A DNA stretch of 64,000 nt from Sepioteuthis lessoniana (GCA_963585895.1 OY757911.1:58870552-58934551), one strand, 5' to 3'. Shown: positions 11,950 through 23,536, counted from the first letter of the stretch. Numbers and translations are program-made. The notes: generated by a model from the sequence alone, not told the origin.

Positions 11950-13200
11950 ACTGTTCTCAGTCACATCTGTGTCAGGGGTGCAGATCAAAAACAACCCCTG
12001 GGGCTTGTATAGCCACAATATACCACTCATGATAAAAATGTGTAATCTCAATATTACAAAACGGGGGAACAAGGCAACTGGCTTGGGTGTCATGATCGAC
12101 AGGTGCTCTCCTGATAGCCAACATGGGACACTTGATTGTCATCCTGATAATGTTGGCTGCTCTTTTTTCAGGTACATGAATGACAACATTAGCAACCACA
12201 ACGATCAGAGACCAAAACGCAAAACATGGACCAGGGAAGCCAATCATCTTGCACTACACTGCTATTTTAGGAGCAACCCTTCACAAAGAGGGTATAGGAA
12301 AAGAATGATAGAGGTCTGGCAAGAATGTGCTAGTTTTCAGACTACAAGCCGATCAAGTTAGAACAACAATAAAAAAGGGATGGTTTTCTGACTTTGAAAT
12401 ACTAGAAATACACCAGAAAATACAGATGCAAGACAATACAATCCCAAACACATCCAGTGGCGTTAATTAAAAAATACATATCAGAAATAAACTGCCAACT
12501 CTTTGAAAATGAATACGCCACAGTTCCAAGTCACCCTACAGAAACACTATCACAAGAACAACACACCAATCTTGAAAACCTAAAAAGAACTATGAATAGT
12601 GAGAAGACTACCCTTCCATCATTAAGAAACAAAGAAAGGAGAACACTTAAAACAGAAGCAAAAAAAATAAATCAAATACTACATTACATATCAACGAATA
12701 ATATAATAGAGTTAAATGAACTAATCTATACTTGGGTGAAATTAGAGTGTGAGAAAATTTTTGTCCCCTCAAAAAACATGAAGAAACAGTCAAAACCAAG
12801 ATGGGAAATTCGACTAGAAACCCAGATAAAAGAAATCTACGAAAACAGGCCAAATGGTAAAACGAAAAGATCCTGGAATATGTGGGAACAAAATACAAAA
12901 GACAACACAAGAAAAAATAACAATGCAACTTGAGGAAATAAAACCGGAAATTTCTGGCGAAAGAAGGGAGATCAAAGAGATATCGACAAAAGGTAAAACA
13001 ATATAGACAAAACAGGACATTCCAAAACAACGAAAGAAAATTCTATCAACAATTGGGAGGGCATGACACAAAAACATACCAATAACCAGACGCCAAAGAA
13101 AGCGAACAATCTTGGACGAAAATATGGTAACCTAAAAAGCATAACGAAAAGGAATAAATACCTGAGCTGTACCCCTCGTTAGAAACTCAGGACCCTTTCT
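11950..13200 (+). pseudogene. Decayed N-terminal half of an R2/R4-type LINE polyprotein
   Basis: Three open segments in shifting frames, 11969-12361, 12457-12933 and about 12960-13190, read like the region before the reverse transcriptase of restriction-like-endonuclease LINEs found in molluscs and cnidarians. Landmarks are RPKRKTWTREANHLAL followed by RGYRKRMIEVW near 12210-12320, LPSLRNKERRTLKTEAKK near 12615-12660, and in the last frame KRYRQKVKQYRQNRTFQNN at about 12965-13030, then ESEQSWTKIW near 13100. There are at least two frameshifts and several stops. The reverse transcriptase itself is absent; the C-terminal part of apparently the same LINE type appears at 61.7-63.1 kb. Family assignment is from recognition of these motifs and needs a search. 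Confidence 0.6.
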
Positions 13201-13204
13201 CAAG

Positions 13205-13275
13205 GGGACCAAAGAACTACGCTGATGACATAGCGCTCTTGGCAAACAAATTCACCCAGGCCTAATCCCTGCTGT
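13205..13275 (+). pseudogene. Short RTE LINE scrap carrying YADD
   Basis: The reading NYADDIALLANKFTQA followed by a stop matches the active-site region of the RTE copies (YADDIAILANTPDQA). Only about 65 bases are shared. It abuts the R2/R4-like relic directly. Confidence 0.55.
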
Positions 13276-14261
13276 ATGTATATATATATGTATGTATATA
13301 TATATATATTGAGAGATATACATACATACATAAAGAGAGAGAGAAAAAAATAAATAGAAGGAAAATTACAGAAGAGAGATTATGTTTAATAAGTTTAATT
13401 TAGTCTGACAAAAGCCTAACATTAAAAAGATAATAATAAAAAGATCGTATTGTGTTATTGGTGGGCTTTAATATATTCGTTAATTGATCATCCGAGATTA
13501 CTTTTTCTATTAGGAGACTGATCTTCATTGCCAGAGCCTATACCTTCCGCAAATTGCAATCCACAAGACTAATTTACCTTTTATGAGACAAACGCATAAA
13601 AAAGCCTCCATGAAAGAAATAGATGATTATTCAACGGCTATTGGTTGATTCGGTATATGTGTATGAGTTTCGAAAGGCAAAAAGGGAAAGGAGGAAAAAC
13701 GATTATCAATGAAATGTATATAGAATGCACAATATGCAACTCATATTACAAAGGGTGAATGTGGTCGGTATATAAATTTCACTTAAGTATTTAGTTATGC
13801 ACAAATATATGCACTCTTAATACATCCCACGTACAACGGAAAGATACAAAAATTATATGCTTAAACATATACAAACACATCAAGGCATACTTACAAATAC
13901 ATGCATATCCAAGTTGATGGTTAGCAGATGTTTGTTTTCCGGTCTTCCATAAACAGTCAAACGGTTATCAAATTTTTATATGGGTGCCAAGAAAGACAGG
14001 CAATGTTTTCAACATACAAAAAATGAATATCGTTTTTCAAAATATTGTTTCACAACCCTTCACTTCACAGCAGAGTCAGTCTGAGTAACAAAAAGTCTTC
14101 TCGGGTCTTCAGGACTCCTCTCGGTATTCGAGGTGATGTTAAAAATGCAGTGGTCTGAATGGTCTCGTCTCTTGATGAGGTAAAAATACAGCCATCGAAA
14201 GATTATCATGACTCCATGGGGGTTGAGCATTCTGGCAGAGGAATTTACGGCTGCCACTCGC
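13276..14261. other. AT-rich stretch without recognisable genes
   Basis: Short TA and GA runs at 13280-13350. No coding signature, tRNA box or known repeat was seen. Confidence 0.5.
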
Positions 14262-14504
14262 ACAATGCAAAGCTCTTCGAATGAATTGAGCACTCTGGTA
14301 TCCGGTAAGGCAAAAATGTAAACAAACGAAAGCTACTACATCATGCCTTATAATTCCCTTGCAGGCGTGGTTCGCCTGTTGCCTGAGCGGTATGATACTA
14401 AGTCTAACGTAAAGTTGGGCGGTTTTCAATCCCGCCTTCAAGCGTCCTACGTGTCTAGCCATACTAAAGAGTTGGGATATAACGAAACAGTCTGTCTGTG
14501 GATG

Positions 14505-14505
<1 letters not shown>
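14262..14505 (+). repeat. SINE family E (tRNA-like) copy 1
   Basis: Shares sequence with the minus-strand copy at 26240-26480 over about 240 bases. The core GCCTGAGCGGTATGATACTA resembles the A-box region of Leu/Ser-type tRNAs, and GGTTTTCAATCCCGCC is a B-box-like segment. Downstream GTCCTACGTGTCTAGCCA and AAGAGTT are shared. Upstream AAAAATGTAAACAAACG is also shared, so the tRNA-like part sits inside a larger repeat. The overlapping short open frames are not genes. Confidence 0.65.

Positions 14506-14506
<1 letters not shown>

Positions 14507-14554
<48 letters not shown>
14507..14554. repeat. (TA)n microsatellite
   Basis: Pure TA run. A (TCTA)n tract follows at 14860-14882. Confidence 0.95.
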
Positions 14555-14556
<2 letters not shown>

Positions 14557-15028
14557 AATTTAGATCAAAGGATGGAAATAGGGAGAGAAGAATAGTGCAA
14601 AAAATTGATTTTTGGTCTCTTTATGCCCTAAATGTGTTAATTTCTAACCAATCAAACATTTAATCGTTTTGCTCACAAATCTTTCAAGGTAGTTTTAAAT
14701 TGAAATGTATACTCCATGAAGTATCTAATTAATCCATATCAGGATGCACTCAATTTGTTCAATATGTATACCTTGACACCTTCGTTAATTTCTTTATTTA
14801 CATTACAAATATACTCAAGCTATGATTAAAACGGAGATACCATTGGTCGTAATACATATCTATCTATCTATCTATCTATCTAAGCCTAGTTGTATTTAAC
14901 TCTCTGTATGTCAATCTATCTCTTCAAATCTGTTTATATATATAACTGAGTCTATTTCTATCTATCTATCTATGTCCATATCTCCCTACCTATCTAATTC
15001 TATTCATATCTTTTTCTCTCTCCCCCTC

Positions 15029-15040
15029 TCTTTCTTTCTT

Positions 15041-15128
<88 letters not shown>
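15029..15128. repeat. Compound microsatellite (CT)n(TA)n(TG)n
   Basis: CT-rich, TA and TG tracts in succession, ending at the edge of a long inverted repeat. Confidence 0.95.
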
Positions 15129-15129
<1 letters not shown>

Positions 15130-15287
15130 TAAAAATGAGTGCAAAAGTGGCTAGACCAACACTGACCACAGATTCAGCAATGATATTTTGTCCTATATTT
15201 AAAAAAGAACTTCTTAAATAAAGAACGAAATATCATTGCTAAATCCGTTGTCAGTTTTGGTTTAGACACTTTTCCACTTATTTTTAA
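15128..15287. repeat. Long imperfect inverted repeat (~75-bp arms)
   Basis: Arm 1 is 15128-15202 and arm 2 is 15213-15287. Read as reverse complement, arm 2 matches arm 1 at roughly four positions in five, including AGCAATGATATTT. The loop is about 10 bases. This may be a fold-back element or hairpin-RNA template. Confidence 0.8.
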
Positions 15288-16266
15288 CATCTAGTCAGAT
15301 CTACCAAAATCTACCATTTCTCCATGTGTGTGTGTGTGTGTGTGTGTCCTTATTTGTTCATATCTATCAAAGTTTATTCCATCTATCTCAACCTGACCAT
15401 ATCTGACTATCTGCCTATACTGATGGGTTACAATTTCAAGAGCAACTACGTTAAAAATAACGGTGATCTTTACTTCACCACTGCACATGTTACAAATATA
15501 TGAACTGATAAACTGACCTATGGTACATCATTTTGATATTTTGAACACAGCTTTTATTAGTAGTTCGATATATCTGAGGGATTTGATAAAAGTCGAGAGA
15601 AAATTGATAGAAATTTTTGTCGGTACATTTTTGAAACTACAAAGCTTGTGTGATTCTCAGGTTCACTTAGTAACTATGGAAGATTGTTTCAGGAGAGGGA
15701 AGTATTTTATATACCAGCTGAAGGAAAAACGAAAACCCTTACTTATAAAAATATAATCTCTTCTTGTTTATTACAAAAGGTACGAAAATAGTTGGCTAAA
15801 TGAGGAGAAAGAGTCAGGATAGCCAGGGAATCGCTAAAATAACTCTAGGGTGAGATACGTTATCCTCAGAGAACATTTCTTCTTGGCTCTGCCTCCACAA
15901 GCTGCGTTTCTTTTTCGTGCTTCATTCACGATACTAGTACATGTCTATTCAACTACAGAGACCTATTTTCTCCAGGGATCATATCCACTTTTGACTTGGT
16001 GAGTCTCATAACTCTCAACGTGGTGCTGTCTGGCCCACGGCCAGCGTGGTGTGACGTCCATTCTCTCTCCCTACTCTGCCTACTACCCCGGGGTCGAATC
16101 TTTCTTTCGTTATATAACAAATACATAACCGCCAACAAAGAATCATGGGGCTAATTTGTCGATTTGAGAAGTGAATAGATATTTTTGCGTCAACTACAAA
16201 CCAAGAAAATGGTTACAGCAGTAGACAAAAAAAATTGGTTTAAACAAAATGAAAGAGTCACAATAC
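15288..16266. other. No recognisable gene
   Basis: Contains a (TG)n run near 15326-15347 and a 78-codon open frame (15520-15756) with no family signature. GC is slightly higher at 15950-16090 but no motif supports a gene. Confidence 0.5.
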
Positions 16267-16311
16267 AAAATAACAAAGAGCTGTATACTGTATACGGCTC
16301 TTTGTTATTTT
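16267..16311. repeat. Short near-perfect hairpin
   Basis: AATAACAAAGAGCTGTATA (16269-16287) and its partner at 16291-16309 pair with one G-U wobble, closed by CTG. The stem is about 20-21 bp. Confidence 0.85.
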
Positions 16312-16828
16312 TTTGGCGCAGGCCGGCTAGCCTCCTCATACGTATCACTTAAATCATCTTTAATAAGCAAGTGGACGTTAGAACCTCATCCTTTATTGGT
16401 AGGTCACCTTGTTTGATTAATCTTAGTTTCCTCTGAATAAAGTAGTAAAGTGCTAGAAGCAATGTTTAGTATAATTTTCTACAGGGAAACACCGAATCTT
16501 AACTTCAGCAAAATCATTAAAAAGAAAGTAGAGCCCATTATGACAGCAATCATCTACAATAGTAATTGTATATTTTAACAAAATAAAGCGGCCTGTCACA
16601 TGCCACTAAGTAGTATTGAAATAGATTTCAGAAACATGGACACTTCACAGTATTGTCCTGGCCACTTATCCTTTGTGTTGAACCAACAAATTTGCTCTGG
16701 TAACAAGAATCAAAGGAATTGCTTTAAACGTTATTAACAATCTTTGGGATGTTGTCGTAATGTTTGGACCCCATCTATCAATCTAATCCTAAATACATAC
16801 ACAGAGACACAGACACATAAAGACAGAC

Positions 16829-16830
16829 AG

Positions 16831-16890
<60 letters not shown>
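16829..16890. repeat. Compound microsatellite (CA)n(TA)n
   Basis: CA run followed by TA run. A second TA/TG tract lies at 16985-17026. Confidence 0.95.
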
Positions 16891-16892
<2 letters not shown>

Positions 16893-16985
16893 TAGCGGCG
16901 CAAAATACGTGTGTATAAATTAATCAAAACGTTCCCATATTTTTTCTCTTGTTTGTTAATTACTAGTTAGGTTACAATCAGAATG

Positions 16986-17026
<41 letters not shown>

Positions 17027-17212
17027 AATAAGTAAATATATATTAGTTATAACCTACACAAACACACACACACACACACACAAATATAAAGAATTGTACA
17101 CAATTCTAACGTTCTTTTGACTGTATTTTTTGATTTTTTGGATTTCTCCAGTATCTTTTATTCTCTGCCGCGCGTCATGAAATATATTATTATTATTATT
17201 ATTATTATTATG

Positions 17213-17426
17213 TAGCTCTATCACAGATATTGAGCACTCTCCAAATTATACTGCATTTGTTCTGCCACCAACCTACGAAGTGAGATAGCGACAACCAACC
17301 CTGTTATGTATATATATATATATATATATGACGACAGTTTATGTTTATCACTATCAATTTTAGTGGTTTAGTGGTAGACTAAAGGGAGAATAATTTGGAG
17401 AGTGCTCAATATCTGTAATAGAGCTA
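17213..17426. repeat. Long inverted repeat with (TA)n at its apex
   Basis: The outer 37 bases (17213-17249 and 17390-17426) pair with one mismatch. The inner arms match more weakly, and a pure TA run (17309-17329) forms the centre. The whole unit is 214 bp, the size of a fold-back or miniature inverted-repeat element. Confidence 0.85.
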
Positions 17427-17587
17427 TCATATAATGTAATAGAAATAAATATATATCAGTTTTTTATAAATATTTAATAGCATGGATACTTATCTGTTGA
17501 TTTACACGGCAGTTATCAGGCAGAAAAAAAAGATTTTGGAGGAATCGAAAAAATCGAAAAGACATATTCAAAAAATATCTACGTAAG

Positions 17588-17588
<1 letters not shown>

Positions 17589-17643
<55 letters not shown>
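17589..17643. repeat. (TA)n microsatellite
   Basis: Uninterrupted TA run of about 55 bases. Confidence 0.95.
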
Positions 17644-17646
<3 letters not shown>

Positions 17647-17689
17647 ACCCCTCCGCTACGCTGATGCAAAACAATATAAGTGTTAGAGT

Positions 17690-17925
17690 GGAGTACAATA
17701 GAATTAAATTTGAAGTTTTCCTTCTCCTTGATAAGTTAACTCATACAGGTAAATAGATCAATCTGCCATATTATTTATCCATAGATGGAGGGAGAATAGT
17801 TGGATCCTAACATTTCACAGCGTTATTAGTGCTATGGGAAATGCAAACAAACTCTTCCAGAATTTAAACTCGGTCGCTGGAACATTTCCTACGACGATAA
17901 CCCATTCACTTCGAGTGTTTTGAAA
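17690..17925 (-). repeat. SINE family C copy
   Basis: Minus-strand copy with the blocks TTTTCCTTCTCCTTGATA, TATTTATCCATAGATGGAGG and ATTAGTGCTATGGGAAATGC. The head end (CCTACGACGATAACCC) is present but the A box is worn. Confidence 0.75.
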
Positions 17926-18285
17926 AGTTATAAAGACTTGTATGTAAATTTATTTATTTAGTAATCTAAATGATTAGTGCATCTGCATTAAACATTCTTT
18001 TTCATGGTTCAGTGCAGCATAGATTTAAATGAATTTCATTAATTAAACCTTAAAAATCAAGAAGCTGCTACTTCTGCCGTAATCAAAAAGAAACGATGCT
18101 CGAGCCGCCAGAAATTCCCAATAGGAATACTTATTCTATATTGCTTTTTTTAGTAATTTTTCAGCAATCATCCTAAAGTGGGTAGCCATGGGCGAAGGAC
18201 ACTCAATGTTGTAATGGTTACGGCGTTATAATCTCGCCCTACCATTACAAGTAAGATGCAAATAATGTAACGAAAATCTAAATAG

Positions 18286-18870
18286 TTTTGTTTTGTTTGG
18301 TTTGGTTTGGTTATATGGCATATAAACCATTGTAGGTTATTTATTGCCAATTAATCAGTTTTTACTCCCGGTGAAGTGGTCACAAATATTGCTATTTAAC
18401 ACTTATTATTCTATTCAACACTGTTTAATCATTTGCATGCTGTCAAATGATTCCAAGTACTGCTATGTAATACCACTTTTGGCGCACAGTTAAATAGTTT
18501 CAAATATTGCTATCTAACACTAATAATTCTATTCAACATTACTCATTTGTTTGCTCTGAGTCAATAACTATTCAATTAAATATTTGTCATTAGCTTACAC
18601 ATAGTTAAATGGTCAAACATTTCTCTTTTCAAACAATTCAATTAAGCATAAGTCCTTTGTTTGCACTCAGTTTAAATGTCAAAGAGTTCTATTTGACCCA
18701 TAGATATGACTCTATCAGGCTCGAACACATTCCCAAGAACTCCAACATTACAGGAGTCTCACCATCAGATTGTTTAGTGTCATATACATGAAAATCATTG
18801 GTCGGGGTCTTACCCTTCTGCAAAAATGCAGTCGGTGTATTCTACAGCCCCGCAGCCGACTGGGCTCCTA
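18286..18870 (-). repeat. Family D repeat, complete, antisense, five ~68-bp units
   Basis: Plus-strand order is the T/G-rich end GGTTTGGTTTGGTTATATGG, tail motif ATAAACCATTGTAGGTTATT, then about five ~68-bp units between 18370 and 18670, then TTCTATTTGACCCATAGATA, and the head GTCGGTGTATTCTACAGCCC. A plus-strand SINE B follows immediately. The pair is bounded by an 8-bp direct repeat CTAAATAG (18278-18285 and 19117-19124). Confidence 0.8.
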
Positions 18871-18874
18871 AATA

Positions 18875-19112
18875 GGGGAAGTCCCCTTGGCGAGGTTGTT
18901 AACGTGCTGAACTAAGACAGAACTGTATGCAAGTTTTAACCTCAGTAGCCCGATTACATTTACATTCGGACTCATACCCTTGGAAAATATATGATCACCC
19001 TTATCCACCCAGCAACGGTTTAAATAGTATCGGTAGTGTTCTTCCACAAGGATAGATCTGGTATTAAATAACCCACAAAGATTGATATGTTATTAACAAA
19101 GAAACCAAACGA
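18875..19112 (+). repeat. SINE family B copy
   Basis: Head AAGTCCCCTTGGCGAGGTTG, body TTCGGACTCATACCCTTGG and GGTTTAAATAGTATCGGTAG, and the tail ATTAAATAACCCACAAAG with TTGATATGTTATTAACAAAG. It forms the right half of an inverted D/B composite. Confidence 0.8.
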
Positions 19113-19124
19113 AAACCTAAATAG

Positions 19125-19724
19125 ACCCTATTAACGTTAATCATTCATTGGTTACGTGAAACTTTTATGAAAAACAAATATATTGCTCGCAATTATTTTC
19201 GTCTATCTTGTTCTAGAATCATGTTTATCTGCCAAGATTTGACTTACAAATTAGTGCCAGACTATTTACGAGACAGAAGCTATTTTTTCTAAGTTTTAAT
19301 TTCGTTGTTTTGTTCATCAACATATTCTATTGAAGAGATATGAATGACAGAATCTGCAATGTCAATTTTTTCGACTGCATATTTTTTTATTATAAATTCT
19401 TAAACATGCCTGGTACTGAAGGTAAAAATTATACTTAATGTGTCTATGCATAATGTGGGTTTGCGGACGACGTAGCAACTAATATGACTGAAAATGAACC
19501 GGGTGAATCAAGTTCGAATTATGTCTGAAACTATTCCTATCCAGTTTACTCTCATGTATTATTGGAAACAGTAAGTCCCTTTTTCCCATTCCATCATTGG
19601 ATATGTACAAAAATGTATCTTATCACAGACGTGTTACGGCTGGTCAAAGTACACTCTCTTATAAATTCCTTAATTGCCTGGTTCAGTCAAGTGGACCTGC
19701 AGAATATTCTGACTACATCTCTGA
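19125..19724. other. No recognisable gene
   Basis: AT-rich. The open frame 19562-19795 overlaps a family D repeat at its 3' end and has no protein signature. Confidence 0.5.
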
Positions 19725-19975
19725 AAAGGGGTAATACTCTCCCAACGAGTGTCAAGGATATGACACTAAACAATCTGATGGTGAGGCTTCAGTAATGCTA
19801 GAGCTTTGGGGAATGTGAAGGTACCCCTTCATTACCATTGCTCCCAGGTACTCACTGACTCGGTGTGATAGCACCTGACAGGTTCCTATCTATAGGTCAA
19901 ATAGAACTAAACTGTGGAATTACGCTAAACTGATATGCCGTAAAATAAAACAACCAACCAACAAACCTTAATTGC
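19725..19975 (+). repeat. Family D repeat, sense, without tandem units
   Basis: Head AACGAGTGTCAAGGATATGA, middle GAGGCTTCAGTAATG and CCATTGCTCCCAGG, then ATAGGTCAAATAGAACTAAA. It jumps directly to a tail with CTGATATGCCGTAAAATA and AACCAACCAACAAA. The ~68-bp units are absent or reduced to one remnant. Confidence 0.75.
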
Positions 19976-20204
19976 CAAAATAGAAGCAAGAGTGTTCACT
20001 CTCATTGAAAACCTACACTTGGTTAAATCAGCTATTATGTAAAATTGTGTTGATTTTTGGAGAATGCTCACTGTGAGTATATGTTTGAAGCCTGATTTTT
20101 TCTCACATGCATTGTTCAGAATTTTTTTTATCTCTGCAATTTAAAATGCTTATTTTCTTGGTCCTATATTCCCACACCTTCCATGCATCCTTTTAAAAAG
20201 CCCA

Positions 20205-20459
20205 AGACGAACCAGACACGCGGGACACTGCTGGAGAAGCAAGGACGAGCTCATAAGCAATGTACTCCTGTGGACCCCCACTTATGGATGTGCAAAAGTA
20301 GGACGACCAGCACGAACTTACATACAACAACTATGTGAGGACACAGGATGTAACCTTGAGGACCTGCCGGAGGCGATGAATGATAGGGAGAAATGGCGAG
20401 AGAGGGTCAGGGATATCCGCGCTGGCGGCGCGACATGATGATGATGATGATGATGATGA
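20205..20459 (+). pseudogene. RTE LINE 3' fragment
   Basis: Covers only the last ~75 codons and the (ATG)n tail (20434-20458). It encodes RRTRHAGHCWRSKDEL-like and GRPARTYIQQLCEDTG segments. Strongly 5'-truncated copy of the 55-kb LINE family. Confidence 0.9.
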
Positions 20460-20499
20460 ATTCTACCATATTTCTATTTCTGGTATTATACCGGACATT

Positions 20500-20746
20500 G
20501 GCCTGGCGGTTAGAGTGTTCGCCAATGGCCCGGGAGACCTGGGTTCGATCCCAGGTCGAGTCATACCAAAGACTCAAAAATGGTACTTGATGCCTCCTTG
20601 CTTAACACTCAGCATTATAAGGTACGGATCAAGGGTAAAGTGGAGCAATCCAGGGAAAGGAGTAGCGCCCTCCCCTACACATTGGTGTAGTAAGCTATCG
20701 AAAAGGGAGCGTTCGGGTCACTCTCGACTATGGTCGCCAACATTAC
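20500..20746 (+). repeat. SINE family A copy 1 with intact Pol III B box
   Basis: The tRNA-derived head starts GGCCTGGCGGTTAGAGTGTT (A-box-like TGGCGGTTAGAG). The canonical B box GGTTCGATCCC is at 20532-20542, spaced as in a tRNA. The body reads GAGTCATACCAAAGACTC and AAAGTGGAGCAATCC and ends GGTCGCCAACATTA. A second copy lies at 23809-24065. The open frame at 20380-20760 runs across LINE tail and SINE and is not a gene. Confidence 0.85.
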
Positions 20747-21424
20747 TTTATTTCTGGTAGGTATCCCTATACCACTGATTTTGCCAATTACTACTCGCTA
20801 CCTCGTTCATCTTAAGAGATGATTCTGAATTCTCTAAAGCCTTCATTGCATTACTAAGAATCTCAATAATTCTAACACTATAAAACTCTTTCAAAATGTT
20901 ACAACAATACAAAATTCTAAGTTTGCCACATAAAATCAATGCACTATTTTCCTGTTCACTTACCAGTAATACCAAACGGTCACTTTAAATCTTGAGTCTG
21001 CTCTTTATTGTTTACATCTCGAGGGTCCATTGTACCTATAATTAGGAAAATATTTTTAAAGTAAGGAATATATTTCCCAAACTTATATTATCCAAAATTA
21101 ACTATTTTTAAACATAATAACTTTTATCTTGCCTAACCAATTGTAAATCGCTTGGAAGTATAGGGATATTGGCTGTATTACATATTTTTATAGCCTTGGC
21201 AATGATCTACAGCAGGATTTTGTCTCCCCTCATAACTTTTCAGAGAATACACACAATACGTGAGGATGTATCTGAGGCAAGCATTTTTGTTAAATTCACA
21301 TCCGCCATCAGGAATCTTTCTTTTTTACTTTTTCATTTAGAAACTGATTGACGTAGATAAGATATCATATACTGTTTATGTAAGGAAACTTATTCTCGTT
21401 GTATCCATGTGTTTGTTAAGATGT
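20747..21424. other. No recognisable gene
   Basis: AT-rich, several open frames of 60-75 codons without family signature. Confidence 0.5.
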
Positions 21425-21705
21425 CATGTAGATACGACTAAGGTAATTTTTAAAGCAGTGTTCAACTGGTTTGAATTTAGAGTTTTTTTTTTTCCTAAGC
21501 TTGTTGCCATATCAAGGTTAAAAGGACAAATCTCGTGAACTAATTTATTCATAGCTGCAGGTGGAGAATAATTGAATTCAAATTTTCTTAGGGTATTAGC
21601 GCAATGTAAAATGCAAGCAGCTCCATTCATGAATCGAACAAGGATTCATTCACTGATTTCCTTCGATGATAACCATTACTTCACGAGCACCCTGCTGATA
21701 TCTGT
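21425..21705 (-). repeat. SINE family C copy, diverged
   Basis: Blocks AACTGGTTTGAATTTAGAG, CATAGCTGCAGGTGGAG and GGGTATTAGCGCAATG match family C in order, ending CGATGATAACCATTACTTCA at the head side. Confidence 0.7.
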
Positions 21706-22422
21706 CTTTGATATTTTTGATCTGTTATATATTTTCTTACTTTCCACCTGTGTGTTGATAATTCCATATGATTAATAAGTAAAATTCTGTAATTAAAGCT
21801 TTCAACACAATCTCCTTCAATTTTCTTCACCTAATGTGTCTCTATTAACACCTACAGTGAGAAATATTAGTGAAAATTTGAACATTCAGCTTATAACTTC
21901 AATTTACAAACGTATTGATCAACGGTTATAATTACCAATAAAGTCTGTAAAAGTCCCCGAATGTATATGATAACATTAGAATCCATTGAATATTAACATC
22001 ACACTGAAAGGGTCGAAGGTTTGAAAATGTTACAAAGTTGTAAAGTCATGTCAATCCGCTGCATTATTATCATTACCAGCACCCTAGGCCTTAACTCGTG
22101 ATAGGCTCTGACCTTAGTGCTGATAAGGTATTAATATCAATATACAGTACGACTGTAATCCATAACATTTGGCTTTGGGGTTTCTTTGTAGCAAACATTA
22201 AGGGAAGAAAATGAAATACGTGGCACATTATATACAGGGATATTTTATGATTATCTCGCTTGTAAAAGGGTTCATTTTATCATTGTATTTTGTTCCAGGG
22301 TAAAAAAGACACTGAATAGTAAAGAAAGTCAATATCTCACGCTCAAAAGTTACTTATTTTCAGTTTTCAATTTTTCTAAGAACTAATCTCTAATATATGA
22401 ATATGACATTATAGCCATTATT
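21706..22422. other. No recognisable gene
   Basis: AT-rich without repeat heads or coding signature. Confidence 0.5.
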
Positions 22423-23041
22423 ATCATCATGTCGCACTATTAGTACGGACATCTCTGACTCCTCTCTATTGCCCATTGCTTCCGGCAGGTCTTCAGGGAT
22501 ACATCCTGTATCGTCACAGAGCTGTTGTATGTAGGTTCGAGCTGGACGTCCTGCCTTTGCTCGTCCATGTGAAGGGGCCCACAGGAGTACGTCACATATG
22601 ATCTCGTCCCTACTTCTCCAGCAGTGTCCCGCAGCTCTGGATCGTCGAATTTGGATAGTTTTCGTGGCGGGTGGTAGGTGCCCGTAGAGCTGCTTTGTGT
22701 GATGCTGTCTCCAGGACTTGTTCAATATTGCTCGTAGCATTCTTGTGTAGTTGCCGTCAAGCTTTTTCTCTATATGTTTAATTAGCGTCCATGTAGTGCA
22801 TCCATACTGCAGTTTCGACACGATCGCTACTTGGAAGAAACTGCGTTTCATTTTATCAGCCAGGTCTGACTTCCATATGACTGATAGACTATCGTTAGCA
22901 GTCCATGCCTTTACTACTCGCGTGTTGATGTCTGTATCGGTTGATGAGACACTGATTCCTTGGTAGGTGAATCTGTCTACTAGTTTGAGAGACCTGCTGT
23001 TTAGTGTGGAGATGTCGCCTCTTTGATTAAAGCACATATTA
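22423..23041 (-). pseudogene. 5'-truncated RTE LINE, diverged subfamily
   Basis: An open frame of about 200 codons on the minus strand, truncated at the MCYNQ-like segment. It retains FTYQGISVSSTDTDI, WKSDLADKMKRSFF, the HC-containing RRSRAAGHCWRSRDE and GRPARTYIQQLCDDTG. Amino-acid differences from the 55-kb copy are spread along the length, so it is an older or separate subfamily, and the last ~12 codons are deleted or replaced. The (ATG)n tail is reduced to a short CAT run at 22424-22431. Confidence 0.88.
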
Positions 23042-23279
23042 AAAACATGCTTATTGATTAAAAGTAATCAATAAATCCATATATTCGAGCGGGTTACAAA
23101 TTTGTATAATTCAAACACGATCACTACCGACAGAATTTTTCGGTGGTAATTATATCCCTAATTGCAGCAGAGAATAGTTTCCCTTATGTCCACGAAACAA
23201 AATGCAGATTTTACGCATTTAGTAAAATACTATTTCTTATGCTGTTCTTATAGTGTTATTTTTTTTTAATAAAAAGTTG

Positions 23280-23535
23280 ATTTTGGTTTGTTGATTGATT
23301 GGTTGAATCATTCATTCATTTATTCATTTTAATGGCATGTTAACCCATTTAGGGTTATTTTATACCTTGAGGTTAAAAAATTGCGTTTATCCAACATTTA
23401 TATTTACATTTTTGTATAGTGGTTTTTAAGAGGGTTTTGCTCACAATTATATGATCAGGTACTTTTATCTATTGCTAATAATTATATGGTTTCAAGCACT
23501 TATTTCTATTCATTAACAGTAATTTGTTTTTCCAC
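23280..23535 (-). repeat. Family D repeat, antisense tail and one or two units
   Basis: Plus strand: GATTGATTGGTTGAATCATT, TTTAATGGCATGTTAACCC, TTTATATTTACATTTTTG, then degenerate units (TATATGGTTTCAAGCAC). It stops where an oppositely oriented D head begins. Confidence 0.7.
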
Positions 23536-23536
23536 C

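Noticed and set aside
12647..13077. Hydrophobic minus-strand frames resembling membrane proteins
   Set aside because: They are antisense shadows of the Lys-rich LINE N-terminal region.
20532..20542. Canonical tRNA B box, possible tRNA gene
   Set aside because: No acceptor stem pairing or anticodon arm could be built, and the same sequence recurs as a SINE at 23809.
20380..20760. 126-codon plus-strand open frame
   Set aside because: It spans the 3' end of an RTE fragment, its ATG tail (poly-Asp) and a SINE A copy, so it is a chance fusion.
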